A stretch of 64,000 bases of DNA, taken from Lumbricus rubellus. Taxonomy: Eukaryota; Annelida; Clitellata; Crassiclitellata; Lumbricidae. A program made the translations under genes and the position numbers. The notes under the pieces were generated by a model. That model was not told the origin of the DNA. It saw only the letters and a list, made by a program, of their open reading frames with translations, and did not search any database. Location: assembly GCA_945859605.1 (NCBI GenBank), contig OX243821.1:34053878-34117877 (forward strand). Direction: 5' to 3'. Below, in pieces: positions 53,038-63,600 of the stretch (position 1 is the stretch's first letter; each line of letters starts with the position of its first letter).

Positions 53038-53325
53038 TGCCTGCTTGCCTGCCTGCTTGCCTGCCTGCCTGCCTGCCTGCCTACCTACCTACCTACCTAC
53101 CTGCCTACCTACCTATCTACCTACCTACCTACCTACCTACCTACCTACCTACCTACCTACCTACCTACCTGCCTACGTACATACCTACCTACCTACCTAC
53201 CTATATACCTACCTACCTACCTGCCTGCCTACCTACCTATACATGCCTGCCTACCTACCTACCTACCTACCTACCTACCTACCCACCTACCTACCTACCT
53301 ACCTACCTACCTACATACACACCTA
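53038..53325. repeat. (CCTA)n / (CCTG)n microsatellite
   Basis: About 70 tetranucleotide units, all three frames open because no stop can form. The long ORFs are artefacts. Confidence 0.95.
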
Positions 53326-53410
53326 CGTGTTTATGAGATCTGGATGGCTGTATGAATGAATTGAAGGATGGCTGGATGGACAAACTGACAGACAAACAAA
53401 AAAAAAAAAA

Positions 53411-53695
53411 AGCAAGACAGGTAGAGACAGCTAAAACATGTAGGATCGAAGGATAGTTTGGAAAATGTGTGGATATGCAGACAGACAGACAGACAGACAA
53501 ACAAACAAAAGGCCAGACAAGTGGAGACAGTGAAAACATGTAGGATCGAAGGATAGTTTGGAAAATGTGTGGATATGCAGACAGACAGACAGACAGACAA
53601 ACAAACAAAAGGCCAGACAAGTGGAGACAGTGAAAACATGTAGGATCGAAGGATAGTTTGGAAAATGTGTGGATATGTAGACAGACAGGCAGATT
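53411..53695. repeat. 100-bp tandem repeat, about 2.9 copies
   Basis: TAGGATCGAAGGATAGTTTG occurs at 53441, 53541 and 53641, an exact 100-bp period. Each unit has a (CAGA)n / (CAAA)n part. The Leu/Cys/Val-rich minus-strand ORFs follow from the repeat. Confidence 0.9.
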
Positions 53696-53722
53696 CCACA
53701 TCTGCCAGACTCGCTTCATAAA

Positions 53723-53756
53723 ACACCTCTATTAACATTTAACAACTCTTTATAAA
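53723..53756 (+). promoter_or_regulatory. Bipartite element
   Basis: ACACCT, 22 bp, TATAAA. Confidence 0.6.
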
Positions 53757-53989
53757 TTAAAGTTTCTGTTAACACGTTGTCACATAAAATAAAATCCATT
53801 TCCAATTAACAAACACTATCGTATCCCGGAAAACTTAGGTTTTCGTCCCCCAAACTCGGCTCCACCCACCCTGCATGTGGAGCGGGTTCGCAGCCTCTCT
53901 GGGGTTCATCCCTTCGCCATCACTCCTTTTCCTCTCCACTTCTGTCCCGTTAAACCTTCGCCTCTTTCCATCCCTTCTCTTCTCTTCCA

Positions 53990-54115
53990 ACTGCGCGTGG
54001 CGTGGTGTTGTAGTGGTGACGTCGTTGCCCTGGAACAGGAAAGTTTGAGGTTCGAATCCACCTCGCCGCGTAAGGACCTTGGGAAAGTTCTTCACTCACA
54101 ATTGCTCAAAACTTT
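53990..54115 (+). mobile_element. tRNA-headed SINE, 3'-truncated
   Basis: GTGGTGTTGTAGTGGTGACG (A box), GAGGTTCGAATCCACC (B box) and the first part of the body. Confidence 0.75.
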
Positions 54116-54214
54116 CTGTTTCTGCTTCATATCTTAAATTTATAAATCGACGCAAAACGTCGCTGAAACATGTTATTATGCTTAATAATCAAGTGGAGAA
54201 AATTGTCACTGTAG

Positions 54215-54248
54215 ACACCTTTTAAACGATATAAACAGCGGTAATATA
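54215..54248 (+). promoter_or_regulatory. Bipartite element
   Basis: ACACCT, 22 bp, AATATA, then AGACTGGGAGACAG. Doublet with 54305. Confidence 0.6.
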
Positions 54249-54304
54249 AGACTGGGAGACAGCATATGCTATTTAATGTTTGTGAGATCTATGGAACGTA
54301 ATTG

Positions 54305-54338
54305 ACACCTTCAAATAGAAAAAAATTGGTGATATATA
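54305..54338 (+). promoter_or_regulatory. Bipartite element
   Basis: ACACCT, 22 bp, TATATA, then AGAATGGGACACGG; 90 bp after the previous copy. Confidence 0.65.
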
Positions 54339-54529
54339 AGAATGGGACACGGTAAGTGAGATACATTTCTACAGTTGAAGAGTATCATCGTTCATCGCTT
54401 TCGATTCATATTTTATAAACTAAACAAAAATAGCAATTCATTAATAAGAATTTTGGTATATTAATAACAATTATAGTTAGGGTTAGGTAACAATTAGGGC
54501 AAGTAATTGATCATATCCCCAAATTTGGT

Positions 54530-54786
54530 CTTGCTTGTATGTGCACTTGTTATAGCGCCTCTTCAAGCTCTCTCACTACTGAGAGGCGCTCCCAATGCAA
54601 AGCGGACACTGCATCAGAGGCGTTCACGGATGCAGTGCGGACATTGCATCGGAGTTTCACGCCAAAGCGCTGAGCAATAGAAAGTGAAGGATTTGCCCAA
54701 GGTCCCTACGTGAATTTGAGGCCGATTCGAACATGTAACCCTCCCGCTGCAAGGCAACGAACATACCCACTTCACCACCGCGTCCA
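54530..54786 (-). mobile_element. tRNA-headed SINE with internal duplication
   Basis: Minus-strand copy of the 39143 family. The GCGGACACTGCATC segment is present twice (54601 and 54637). Confidence 0.75.
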
Positions 54787-54878
54787 ACAATTATGATTAA
54801 TATACTTCCTTATCCTTGTACCCGATCGTATCCAAAACTCTAAAATCAAAACAAGTAATAACATAATCCAGCGTTTGC

Positions 54879-54912
54879 ACACCTCTTTTAAGTAATATTA
54901 CTCTTCATTAAA
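54879..54912 (+). promoter_or_regulatory. Bipartite element, weak TATA box
   Basis: ACACCT, 22 bp, ATTAAA. A further ATACCT with ATAAGT follows 86 bp on (54965). Confidence 0.45.
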
Positions 54913-55009
54913 TACCAGCGGAAAACTAACATCTTTTACTTAATTTGATCGATTCAGCCATTGCATACCTCTTTTAAAAGATACAATTCTCAATAAGTAT
55001 CACCAAATT

Positions 55010-55980
55010 TGACATTGATCGTTTGTAACCCAAACTTGTCAGACTGTATTAACGAAGATGTCTCTGTTAGAGGATAACTCTTTTGATTTCGGGTGTGTTC
55101 TTCTATCGGTTTCAATGTTAAATGCCTATATATAATATAATAATTATTAGTATATATTAGTTATTATAATAATAGTTATTCAGATACCAGCATTGTAGAA
55201 ATTGAGCCTTTCCAAGTTCTTACCAATTACCCCTCTCCAGACTTTACTGAGTAAAACGCAACACTGAACAGCACAAATTTTATTGATTTCATTTTGTCTT
55301 TGGCAACAATAACAACGATTAAAATTTATTCTCTTGACTACAAATCAATATTTGACTCGATTTTTTTATAATTCAACATTAAATTAATTTGTTCAGAACC
55401 CAAAACAAAACAAAACACTCTGAAGCAATAAAACTGTCAATACTGCATGTAAATTAGGTTAGCTCCAGTTGTCTATGCAATAAGCCCGTAGCTATTATAA
55501 AGGTAAACAAAAACATATTGCAGTAGCAACTGTAATTTATTTATTTTATGTCAATACCAGTAATGAAATAATTCTTACAGTAGAACCAATAATAAAACAA
55601 AATTATACTAATATCGATATTTTAAAATATAATTATGGTAGTATAGGTAATAATAATTTTCGTGATCATGCTCGCAATAAAAGTTCTAGTAATATGGCCA
55701 CACAAAATGAATGCCGTATTATGGATAATAGCAACACAAATTAAGATACTGGCAACAATTAATAATAACCCTGATAATTAAACATCTTAAACAGTTCTGG
55801 TAACAATGGTACAAGTAATTAAACAACTAACAATGATAACGATGTGAAATATTATGATCTGAATGCAGAAATTAGAAATTAGACGATAAACAAAAGTATT
55901 TTTGACAAAATTAATGATTTGTAAAAACAAATTTCCATATTTTCTCTTTACATCGTTTATGTTATCAAAATTGTTTTAAT
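55010..55980. other. A/T-rich DNA without gene
   Basis: Many TAATAAT and AATTATAA runs, no repeat family recognised and no ORF worth listing. Two diverged tandem segments sharing AACTAACAATG and TGCAGAAATTA lie at 55827-55880 and 56110-56158. Confidence 0.5.
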
Positions 55981-55990
55981 GAGGCTAAAA

Positions 55991-56024
55991 TTTATAGCTG
56001 TGTGGAGCTTCTTAAAAGAGGTGT
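55991..56024 (-). promoter_or_regulatory. Bipartite element
   Basis: TTTATA, 22 bp, AGGTGT. GGAGCTTCTTAAAAGAGGTG is nearly repeated at 57099. Confidence 0.6.
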
Positions 56025-56350
56025 AGAAATGTCGGTTTTCTTGTTTTAAAAATAACACAATAACAACTTTGATTGAATGATTGATTGACTGATCTGACTG
56101 AATTTAAACAACTAACAATGAAAACGATTTGAAATATGATCTGACTGCAGAAATTAAAAGATAAACAAAAGTATTTTTGACATATAATTCGCAAGAGCAA
56201 ATATCCATTCTTTCACTTCAAAAAAACACAATAACTACCTTGATTGATTGATTTGATTGAAATTTGAAGTTTAATTTTTATTGACTGAACAACGGCGCAA
56301 ATTAAATCCTACTACAATAATTATAATCAACAAAATAGCGTAAACGTTAA

Positions 56351-56384
56351 ACACCTCTTTTAAAATTTTAATTAATGCTATAAA
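56351..56384 (+). promoter_or_regulatory. Bipartite element
   Basis: ACACCT, 22 bp, TATAAA. Confidence 0.6.
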
Positions 56385-56399
56385 AGTCTTGCACCTCAT

Positions 56400-57060
56400 T
56401 TAAAACCATTCTTCCTTCCCTCCGGACTAGTAACCAAAGCAGAATGTGTGACTAGGACAGTAATGAAAAATTCAACTCTCGTGGTTCATTGTCATCCTTT
56501 AATCCTTTAATCCCTATTCCTCCTCTATCCATCCCAAAATGGCCAGAGGATAGAATTTCAAACCCCCCAAGTCTTTCTTGTGACCCCAAGTTTTCATTGC
56601 ATACTCCAACGCCACACAAGCCAGTTACTTTTCCACAACATTACTCTCAAACTGCGCCCCACCTCTACACGAGTTTAGCGATACAACGGGTACAGTGTAC
56701 ATGTAACACAGAATAAGCCAAAAACGAAAAGAAATACCCAGCAAAGGTTACTGGGCACCCCAAGCTTTGAACTGGCGCTATGAGATTTACGGACAGTTAC
56801 TTAGCCTAGTTCTAAAGTGCCACAAATGCATAACAGAAAGCTGAATACCGTTTATTCCCTACTTAGTTCATTATGTGCCATGAAGTCCTGTATGCAAAAT
56901 TGTGCTTGGGGGGGGGGCGGAGTTTCTCACTTCCATATTGTCTCTGGACCTGAAATAAAGAAGATGAATTTCTCAATATGGCCGGTGTTGGTCATACTAG
57001 ATTTTTCAATAACGTCATTCGTGATCTTTCACATCTAGGGTCCACACTGATCGATCAAAT
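56400..57060. other. Unassigned DNA, no supported gene
   Basis: A proline/serine-rich 75-residue ORF at 56489 has no family likeness. A G9 run lies at 56908. On the minus strand CTTTATTTCAGGTCCAGAGA could be a splice acceptor but no exon could be read after it. Confidence 0.35.
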
Positions 57061-57084
57061 CAAATTGGCTTATTTCTGCTACTA

Positions 57085-57118
57085 TTTATAGGTATGTGGA
57101 GATTCTTAAAAGAGGTGT
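57085..57118 (-). promoter_or_regulatory. Bipartite element
   Basis: TTTATA, 22 bp, AGGTGT. Confidence 0.6.
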
Positions 57119-57227
57119 ACAGAAAATTGGAGTTATATGATTGGCATGGACAATGTCTTTCAACTTCCACCAGGAGAGTAGTATATAGTTTCGGTTAAAA
57201 AACAACTGCGATAACAAAGATCACAAG

Positions 57228-57419
57228 AGACGCCCTCCTCGTTTGCCCATGCTGCTTGGGACTGGCACTGCGTTAGTACAGTGGCAGAGTTTATCCAGGC
57301 TTGCACGTTGCTGCTGGGCAAAACTAAACTGTGCCTTATGAGAGATGACTAGTGTCGCCCTCCCCAATTCTACAAGCTTGGTACTGGCGCTGTCAAAGTG
57401 CAAGCAGTCGCGGAGTTAT
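57228..57419 (+). repeat. Two hairpin-core repeats in tandem
   Basis: GACGCCCTCCTCGTTTGCCC with GCTTGGGACTGGCACTGCG (57228-57293), and GTGTCGCCCTCCCCAATTCT with TTGGTACTGGCGCTGTCAAA and GTGCAAGCAGTCGCGGAGTT (57353-57419). In the second, GCGCTG faces AGTGC, a partial change on both arms. Confidence 0.55.
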
Positions 57420-57694
57420 CCTTTGTGAACAATTCTTTATTCCATGTAAACCGATATTGTTTATTCGCAAACCACTAAATGCCCCGAGAGGAAATGCCAC
57501 AGCCTGGTCTATAAAAGAAGCCATTGTTTAAGAGTAACTAAAAAATCATTTCTGGGTGTCAGGATGGTCAAATTGGCGTCAGAAAGATCCGTAACTTAAA
57601 TTATATTATATATAGGCTACGTTGGTAACTGCTTTTGGTGTGAGAAATGTCTGAGTTGGTGTGTTCAGACGAACTGTCCAAGAGCCGTGTAAAA

Positions 57695-58086
57695 GTCCTG
57701 TAGGCAACGTTGAAGTTGTTTTTCGGTCTTGTCTAGGTTTTTTTGGTCCGCATCTAGCTTTTTTCTCACCGCGGTTTTTCCAACTCTTTTACATACGTTT
57801 TTTAAATGCACGAAAAGTCGAAAATTTTGTGAATTTGGACCAAAAATTGTAAATTTCGGAGGAAAAAATCTTTTAAAAGGTCATCAGAAATTTTTTGGGG
57901 AAGGAAAAGAGAGCAAATTTTTTAATCATCGGACGGCTTAAAAAAGGTTCGTCAGAAATTTCAAGCCGGAAAAAGGGAGGAAAAAATGCATGTTTTTTTT
58001 TCAGAGAAATTGTCAATCTAGCCTTTTCTATAGCCTTTTTTCGACCGGATCTGACCTTTTCCAAAATTCAGAGCGGCATCCCTGAT
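57695..58086. mobile_element. Possible hAT-like MITE with CAGGGATGCC end
   Basis: The right end read inward is CAGGGATGCCGCTCTGAATT, hAT-like. The interior is rich in TTTTTTGG and AAAAAGGTTCGTCAG-type text. The left end (GTAGGCAACGTTGAAG) is a poor match. Confidence 0.4.
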
Positions 58087-58101
58087 TAGCGGTGGTCTTA
58101 A

Positions 58102-58138
58102 ACACCTTTTTATGGATTGCAATGAACTCCTTTATAAG
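58102..58138 (+). promoter_or_regulatory. Bipartite element, long gap, upstream of the full LINE
   Basis: ACACCT, then TTTATAAG starting 23 bp later. The LINE appears to begin right after it. Confidence 0.45.
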
Positions 58139-58412
58139 AATGAGAAGCATGACGCCACGTGCTTCGAGTTTTGGAGTTAATTCATCGTTTTTTAGTAAAT
58201 AATCAAGTTTAAAATGTTTCAAAAACTTATCAACTTTACGGATTTTTGTTACTGCGTCGTCATCCGAAGGATTATCTTTATCCAACGTACGTAAACTGTA
58301 GAAAGATCTGTTTTTTTGACATTATTTTCGCGCCACGCTGGTGCAAAAATTATCATTTACAAAGTACTGAAAATCATTGAGAAAATCTGATTTAAGATCA
58401 CGAATATCGAAA

Positions 58413-60662
58413 ATGGGAAAAAATAAACGAAAACTGTCAATCGATACTGCATCAAATTCATCGAAATTAAGTGAAAATTCAATGAATAACAGTGTCGCTG
58501 TTGAGGAAAGGTCGGAGGAAAATCCGAAAATGAATGCGCAATCTGAAAAAGAAAATATCATGGAAAATCAAAAAATGACCTCTCATTTAATTACTACACA
58601 GCCTGAAATACATGAAAGAAATAACGGACAATTTTCGGACGACGATGTCTCCAATTTGACCAAATCTTCAGGAAATCTACAAAACGGAAACGCCACGGAA
58701 GAAAGCAGATTTGAATCGTACTTTCAAACGTTGGCGAGAAAACGGTCTCAGTCAGCATCGCTGGAAAATCGACGGGGGCAGATTATCACTGGACATACCT
58801 CTTCTCTAAATACGAAATCAGCAAATTTAATGAAGGAAGACTTTCTGAGATCGACATCACCACGAAGGAGCGAGCGCCAACAAGATTTCGATGAATCTAG
58901 AGGCAGATCTTCACAGCCGAAGAAAAAATATAAGACGAGTATATATACAAATTCAACCGGAAAACATCAGGCATCAGAAGAATCTACTACCAGCGAAACA
59001 GACATCAGAAATACTTCTAAAGAACACGGGTTCCTGACGGAAGAGAAGGGACTGGAACATCAAGACGGGATCGTGTCGGAAGAGAAGGGATTGGAACATC
59101 AAGACGGGATAGTGTCGGAAGAGCAAGGACTGGAACATCAACACAGTTTGAATGCCTGTGTGTATCAACATCGCGATGCAAAGAGTGGAGATGGCGAACG
59201 TACTGCACATCCCAAGAAACGGGCAAAGTTAAGTACACATACTACGAATCATTTTGCTGAAGGTATCCCGACCGAGGAGTTACAGGAGGAACAAAAAATG
59301 GACCACCGTGACGAACTGAACGCCAATGGTATGCAAGATTATCAATGTAATGCTTTGTTAGAACATAGACCATTGTTGGACCATAGAACTGATAGGAATA
59401 ATTCTATAAGACCTCTGGTTAGAAATGTAAGTGATAGGCAGCAGGGGTCAAACACCACACCTGTAAAATATAGCCAAGGCCGTCCTCCTAGAACGGAGGC
59501 ACAAGAGGAAAGATTTAGATACAATTTGTCTAGAACGGTCTTTGTGACTGGAGAGGCGAGCATGTTGCATAAATTTTTTCGCACTAAACCTGTGCAATTG
59601 TTCAAAGAATTAACTAAGCAGGCAGGTGATGAGGCGATTAAGGTGTTCCGCACAGATAAAGGTTTGCGAATACTTGTACAAAATGAAGTGCAGAGAAATA
59701 GACTTTTGAATTTAACAAACCTATGTGGAAACAGTGTCTCTGTAACACTGCCATATTCTTTAACAAAGCCAACACCTCCTTCTCGTCATGAGGTTTCTTT
59801 TGTTGTGAAGGGGGTGGTGTATGGAATACAGGAAACTGAGCAAAACATGTCTGAGTTGGCCCAGGCCATTGGAGCTATTGAGCTCAAAACAATTGGAAAT
59901 AGTGAGACCAGTAAGGCAACACTAATTACTTTTCCACAGGGGACAGACCTACCCCCTTTTATTCAAGCCTTTGGCAGGAGATTTAAAGTACATGAATACA
60001 TTCCGAAACCTATAAGATGCGACAAATGCCAGAAATTTGGTCATACTAAATATCAATGCAAAAGTGTAGCCATTTGTAGCCGTTGCAGCGGGAGTCATTT
60101 GTATAATGATTGCCCAACTCAGGACATTAAGAATTGTGCTAATTGCCATGGCAGTCATAGTGCTGCTTATAAAGGATGTCCTGAGTACATGAAGACTCAA
60201 GAAATTCTACATATCAGGGCTTTGCAGAAGGTGTCTTACGCAGAGGCTGCAAAGCGATATCTGACACAAAATGACCCTTCAACACATGATTTAAGCACAG
60301 AGCAGGATCTAGATGCAGATACACCAAGCAGCAGTGGAAACAAAATAAATAGAGAAGGTGGTTCTGTCCAACAAAGGACAGAAATCACTAATCCAATCCA
60401 ATCACCTGCACAAACTTTAAAAGAATTCCTTACTTTTGACCACAGTAATTATAAGGCGATAAATGTGGCACAAACAGATAAAACTAACATTGAAGAATAT
60501 GATGACCTAACATGTAAGCTGATGACTTTCGTTTTGGGTGTTTTGGCTGCTATCGATAAGTCCAAAACCAGTATGGAGGCTAAACATCGTGTTTGCAAGG
60601 GGGCCTCAGAGTTCCTGTTTGAAGGTGAAATCCAGTTCAGATGGAATAAGCCAAACAAATAG
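58413..60662 (+). CDS. LINE ORF1 (gag-like, zinc knuckles)
   Basis: An intact frame of 749 codons from the first ATG (58413, context AAAATGG). The hydrophilic N-terminal half includes three tandem copies of a 15-residue unit around GLEHQDGIVSEE (about residues 210-245). It is followed by a region with SFVVKGVVYGI and LKTIGNSETSKATLITF that looks like the RRM-like RNA-binding part of I-element ORF1. Then come three CCHC knuckles: CDKCQKFGHTKYQC, CSRCSGSHLYNDC and CANCHGSHSAAYKGC (residues about 536-588). The protein should coat the element's RNA. The C-terminal 160 residues are not recognised. Reading upstream to 58377 is also open but lacks an ATG. Confidence 0.85.
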   Translation: MGKNKRKLSIDTASNSSKLSENSMNNSVAVEERSEENPKMNAQSEKENIMENQKMTSHLITTQPEIHERNNGQFSDDDVSNLTKSSGNLQNGNATEESRFESYFQTLARKRSQSASLENRRGQIITGHTSSLNTKSANLMKEDFLRSTSPRRSERQQDFDESRGRSSQPKKKYKTSIYTNSTGKHQASEESTTSETDIRNTSKEHGFLTEEKGLEHQDGIVSEEKGLEHQDGIVSEEQGLEHQHSLNACVYQHRDAKSGDGERTAHPKKRAKLSTHTTNHFAEGIPTEELQEEQKMDHRDELNANGMQDYQCNALLEHRPLLDHRTDRNNSIRPLVRNVSDRQQGSNTTPVKYSQGRPPRTEAQEERFRYNLSRTVFVTGEASMLHKFFRTKPVQLFKELTKQAGDEAIKVFRTDKGLRILVQNEVQRNRLLNLTNLCGNSVSVTLPYSLTKPTPPSRHEVSFVVKGVVYGIQETEQNMSELAQAIGAIELKTIGNSETSKATLITFPQGTDLPPFIQAFGRRFKVHEYIPKPIRCDKCQKFGHTKYQCKSVAICSRCSGSHLYNDCPTQDIKNCANCHGSHSAAYKGCPEYMKTQEILHIRALQKVSYAEAAKRYLTQNDPSTHDLSTEQDLDADTPSSSGNKINREGGSVQQRTEITNPIQSPAQTLKEFLTFDHSNYKAINVAQTDKTNIEEYDDLTCKLMTFVLGVLAAIDKSKTSMEAKHRVCKGASEFLFEGEIQFRWNKPNK

Positions 60663-60689
60663 AAAACTTTAAAATTATTCATTTTCCTT

Positions 60690-63600
60690 ATGATGGCTTT
60701 TATTATTGCACATTGGAACATGCGAGGCCTGAGGGCAAATCTTTACCAGCTTAAAAACTATCTTTGTAATACAGGAATATCTCCAGATATAATATGTTTG
60801 CAAGAAACATTTTTAAAAGAAAAATTGCAAACACCTAAATTTGATAATTATAGTGTTGTAAGAAAGGATAATACTAAACACAGTCGGGGAGGATTAGCCA
60901 TCCTAATTAAAACTGGTATTAGTTTTACAATATTAGACATTAATTATATTGAAAATGTTGAAATCTTAGGCATAAATATTAAAACTGAAATTGGCCACTT
61001 AGATATCATAAATACATATATTGCTCCAGGAATTAGAATAGATAAAGTCGAAATTGAAAAAATCTTTCCCCTGAAAAGAGCCATTGTTTTGGGAGACCTG
61101 AATGCTCATAACAAAAGCTGGGGTTGCACAAACACAAAAGAAAGAGGTAAGATTTTAGAAGAAATTCTTAATGATAAAAGTTTAACTGTCTTAAATACTG
61201 GCCAACCCACATTAATACCTGCTATACACTCAAAAAAATCGTTCAGTTATAGACCTGTCTATTGTGACAAAGGAGTTGGCATTAAATTGTCAACATTATG
61301 TTTCTAATAATAGCATGGGTTCAGACCACTATTTGTGTAATATAATTGTAAATGAGGAGGTTGTAGTGGAACCAAACATGAGTATGCAAATGTGGAAATT
61401 GAAGAAGGCCGATTGGAAAGTTTTTAAGACAAATAGTCAATATTATTTGACTGAAGGTCTTATCGATGAAAATAACAATGAAACGTTCAAAAATATTGTA
61501 GAATCACTCACATTATTAGCTAATGAGACTCTACCTTGTAAGAAAAATAAATCCAACAATAAATGTTACCAACTAAATAAGAAACGTAAACCTACCCCTT
61601 TTTGGAATAACAAATGCTCCGAAGTAATCTATAGTAGAAATAAAGCTAGAAACAAATCTACAAAATCAAAAGAATTGAAAGACTATATCGAATTTAAGCA
61701 TCACGAGGCAATAGTAAAGGTGACCTTAACTCTTTCCCGCCGGATCGGGTCGCGGGTGACCCGATAAACCCAATAGGTATAGGAACAATTCAGGCGGGAA
61801 TGAGTTAAAATCAGAAGCAAAAGCTAGTTGGGAAAACTATTGTTCTGAATTAACTGACCAAACTAAATTGGGTAAAGTATGGGACATAGCTCGACGGATG
61901 AATGGTATAACATCGTATAGTTCTATCCCAACCTTAAATTATAATGGATTACTTGCAGAAAATAATTTAGACAAATCTAATCTATTAGCGCAAATGTATG
62001 CCAAAACGAGTAGCAATACTAACTATGATCTTAAATTTGTTGAGCATTTAAAACGTGTAAAAAATGAACATAGCCCAATTCCATCAGATAATTTACCAGG
62101 TCTAGCAGACATTGAGGCTCTTAATGAAAACTTCTCACTCAAAGAATTAAAAGATGCTATTCGAAATTCTAAGTGTAGTAAATCTCCAGGCGATGACAAA
62201 ATTCCTTATGAATTTTTTAAACATCTGCATCGTAAAGCACTTAAAATACTGTTAGAAGTTTACAATAAGATATGGACAGAAGGTGAATTACCAGAGGATT
62301 GGCACCATGCAATTATATTACCTCTTCTGAAACCAAATAAAAGTTCTTCTAGTCCTGAATCTTATAGGCCCATCTCACTGACATCAACCATTTGTAAAAT
62401 CATGGAGAAAATGATTACTAATAGATTACAGTGGTTTGTGGAGAAAAACAATTTGCTTTCAAAAAATCAGTCAGGTTTCCGAAAAAATAAAAGTACCATA
62501 AACCAGATACTTAAATTGCAAGATAATATTTTGAAAAAGTTTAAAAATAAAGAAGATGTACTGGCAATATTTATTGATTTTGAACGTGCATATGACATGC
62601 TCCACGTTCCTACACTACTAAAAAAAGCTCTTAAATATGGGAATCATAGGAAAAACATACAGATGGATAGCAAACTTTTTATCCAATAGAACATTCCAGG
62701 TCAAAGTGGGTGCATCTCTTTCGGACAATTATACTTTAGAAAATGGTACACCTCAAGGGTCCATTATATCACCCTTAATATTTCTGATTATGATAAATGA
62801 CATTCCTCATGGGTTAGATGGGGTAGAAATGACATTGTTTGCTGACGATAGTTCCATTTATGCAAGTCATCGAGACCGTAGTAAATTGCAGAAAAGAATT
62901 CAGTTATCCTTGAATGCAATTGATATTTGGTGCAAAAAGAACGGCTTTAAAATTTCTATAAGTAAAACTATAGGAGTTATGTTTACTAAGAAAAACAAGA
63001 GTTCAAACATTGAAATAAAAGTTGGGAGTGAACCCATAAAAATTGAAAAGACAGCTAAATTCCTTGGGGTAATTTTTGATCATAGGTTATCATGGAAACC
63101 ACATATAGAATATGTTATTGCTAAATGTAAAAATCGTATGAATCTGATGAGAGCAGTGTCTGGAAATCATTGGGGAGCTTCGAAAAAAGCTCTAATTCAT
63201 ATTTACCGGGCTCTTATTAGATCAGTAATTGATTACGGCGATGTAGTTTTTTCCTCAGCACCTAAATCATATCTAGATAAGTTATCATCTATACAGACTG
63301 AGGCGCTAAGATTGTGCTGCGGAGCTGCCAAAGGAACTGCAGCCTTAGCTCTTCAAAATGAATGTGGTGAAATGCCTTTGCATATGAGAAGATTGCAAAA
63401 TTCCATAAAATTGGGTGCTAAAATATTGGGTGGTCCAAATCATCCACTCGGATCTGCTTATCAACCGCATTGGACGGATGAGTTCAGAACATATGGTCAA
63501 AAAAATCAATCCACTTACATTAGGACACATAGTTTTTTCTCCTCTCTTAATGTCCCTTTTCAATCCCCTACCTTTCCAACGAATCCCCCTTGGCTAAATA

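Noticed and set aside
53020..53738. Long Leu/Pro/Tyr and Ser/Val/Cys ORFs
   Set aside because: They come from the CCTA microsatellite and the 100-bp tandem repeat. No stop can occur in such runs.
60207..60240. AGGTGT inside LINE ORF1
   Set aside because: It is part of coding sequence, without a TATA box at the usual distance, so a chance match.
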